Shown: in pieces, positions 63,783 through 64,000 of the stretch
Layout of the letters: each line of letters opens with the position of its first letter
How positions within the stretch are numbered: the first letter of the stretch is position 1
NCBI GenBank assembly: GCA_030348385.1
Contig: JAUCFP010000006.1
Span: 4,553,501 to 4,617,500 of the forward strand
Origin: Cytobacillus sp. NJ13
GTDB taxonomy: Bacteria; Bacillota; Bacilli; Bacillales; Cytobacillaceae
Direction: 5' to 3'
DNA length: 64,000 bases
Notes under the pieces: generated by a model
Told to the model about the DNA's origin: nothing
What the model saw: the letters and a program-made list of their open reading frames with translations, nothing else
The model's database searches: none
Position numbers and translations under genes: made by a program

Positions 63783-64000
63783 TTGTCAGAGATACAAAGA
63801 AATCGAACAAGTGTAGATATTTATGGACAGCAATATGTAATAGTAGGCTCAGAGAGCTCCAGCCATGTTCGCCTTGTCGCTTCGCTGGTTGACGATAAAA
63901 TGCGTGAGATCAGTTCGAAGAATCCTTCACTCGACATTAGTAAGTTAGCCGTGCTAACCGCAGTCAATGCTGTTAATGATTATATAAAGCTAACAGACCG
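63783..64000 (+). CDS. zapA: Cell division protein ZapA (3' end truncated by window)
   Basis: A TTG start at 63783 with AAGGAGGG eight bases upstream gives [22 protein letters not shown], the ZapA N-terminal beta hairpin. The [34 protein letters not shown] helix follows (here [15 protein letters not shown] onward). ZapA bundles FtsZ protofilaments at mid-cell. Only about 72 residues are inside the window. A nearby ATG at 63776 is in another frame and is not the start. Confidence 0.93.
   Translation, partial: MSEIQRNRTSVDIYGQQYVIVGSESSSHVRLVASLVDDKMREISSKNPSLDISKLAVLTAVNAVNDYIKLTD

Overview
The window is a stretch of conserved core chromosome from a low-GC, endospore-forming Bacillaceae bacterium. 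Gene content and order match the Bacillus subtilis moaB-arg-ald / dnaE-accDA-pfkA-pyk / citZ-icd-mdh / phoPR-polA / dnaBI-thrS-infC / pheST-rnhC-zapA region. The sporulation genes present are ytrH, ytrI, ytvI, ytaF, ytxC and sspI. Genes absent from this place in B. subtilis, as I recall it (hflKC, a GntR-family regulator beside the malic enzyme, a MaoC-fold gene), and abundant palindromic intergenic repeats point to a relative of B. subtilis, for example the Cytobacillus/Mesobacillus-like groups. The genus cannot be fixed by eye. No tRNA, rRNA, prophage, transposase or CRISPR array was seen.

Layout. 1-10.3 kb: moaB (5' end cut off), an unknown small gene, a secreted beta-lactamase-like hydrolase, argGH with ARG boxes, a universal stress protein, a tiny acidic protein, ald, an M24 peptidase, ytkL and a small membrane protein, followed by a gene-free, highly structured element of about 240 bp. 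10.3-17.5 kb: ytoI, ytpI, nrnA, ytrIH, dnaE. 17.5-25.6 kb: ytsJ, a GntR/FadR-type regulator, accDA, pfkA, pyk, fxsA. 25.7-33 kb: ytvI, ytwI, the citZ-icd-mdh segment of the TCA cycle, a MaoC-like gene. 33-43 kb: phoPR, hflKC, polA, mutM, ytaF, coaE. 43-50 kb: gapB, speD, a conserved small protein, nrdR, dnaBI, ytxC. 50-64 kb: thrS (T-box), infC-rpmI-rplT (L20 leader, ATT start), ysdA, a VTT-domain protein, ysdB (SigW-type promoter), a dimeric dUTPase-like protein, ysdC, sspI, an rRNA/tRNA methyltransferase, pheST (T-box), rnhC, and zapA (3' end cut off).

Many genes belong to central carbon metabolism, and their control can be read in the DNA. There are CcpA cre-like sites at citZ and at the MaoC gene, two CcpN-type sites at gapB, ARG boxes at argG, T-boxes at thrS and pheS, and an 11-bp-phased Pho box just after phoR. 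Identical palindromes TGGTCTGACCA lie before the malic enzyme-gntR pair and before accDA, suggesting that the local GntR protein couples malate-to-pyruvate flux with malonyl-CoA synthesis.

The most unusual non-coding signals are: (i) five GGCCGGTA cores at an exact 21-bp period between the convergent pheT and rnhC; (ii) the nested-helix element at about 9975-10215, flanked by hairpins like those at IS200/IS605 ends; (iii) a PhoP-box promoter placed to yield a short terminated RNA after phoR; (iv) two families of palindromic repeats whose copies differ by compensatory base changes.
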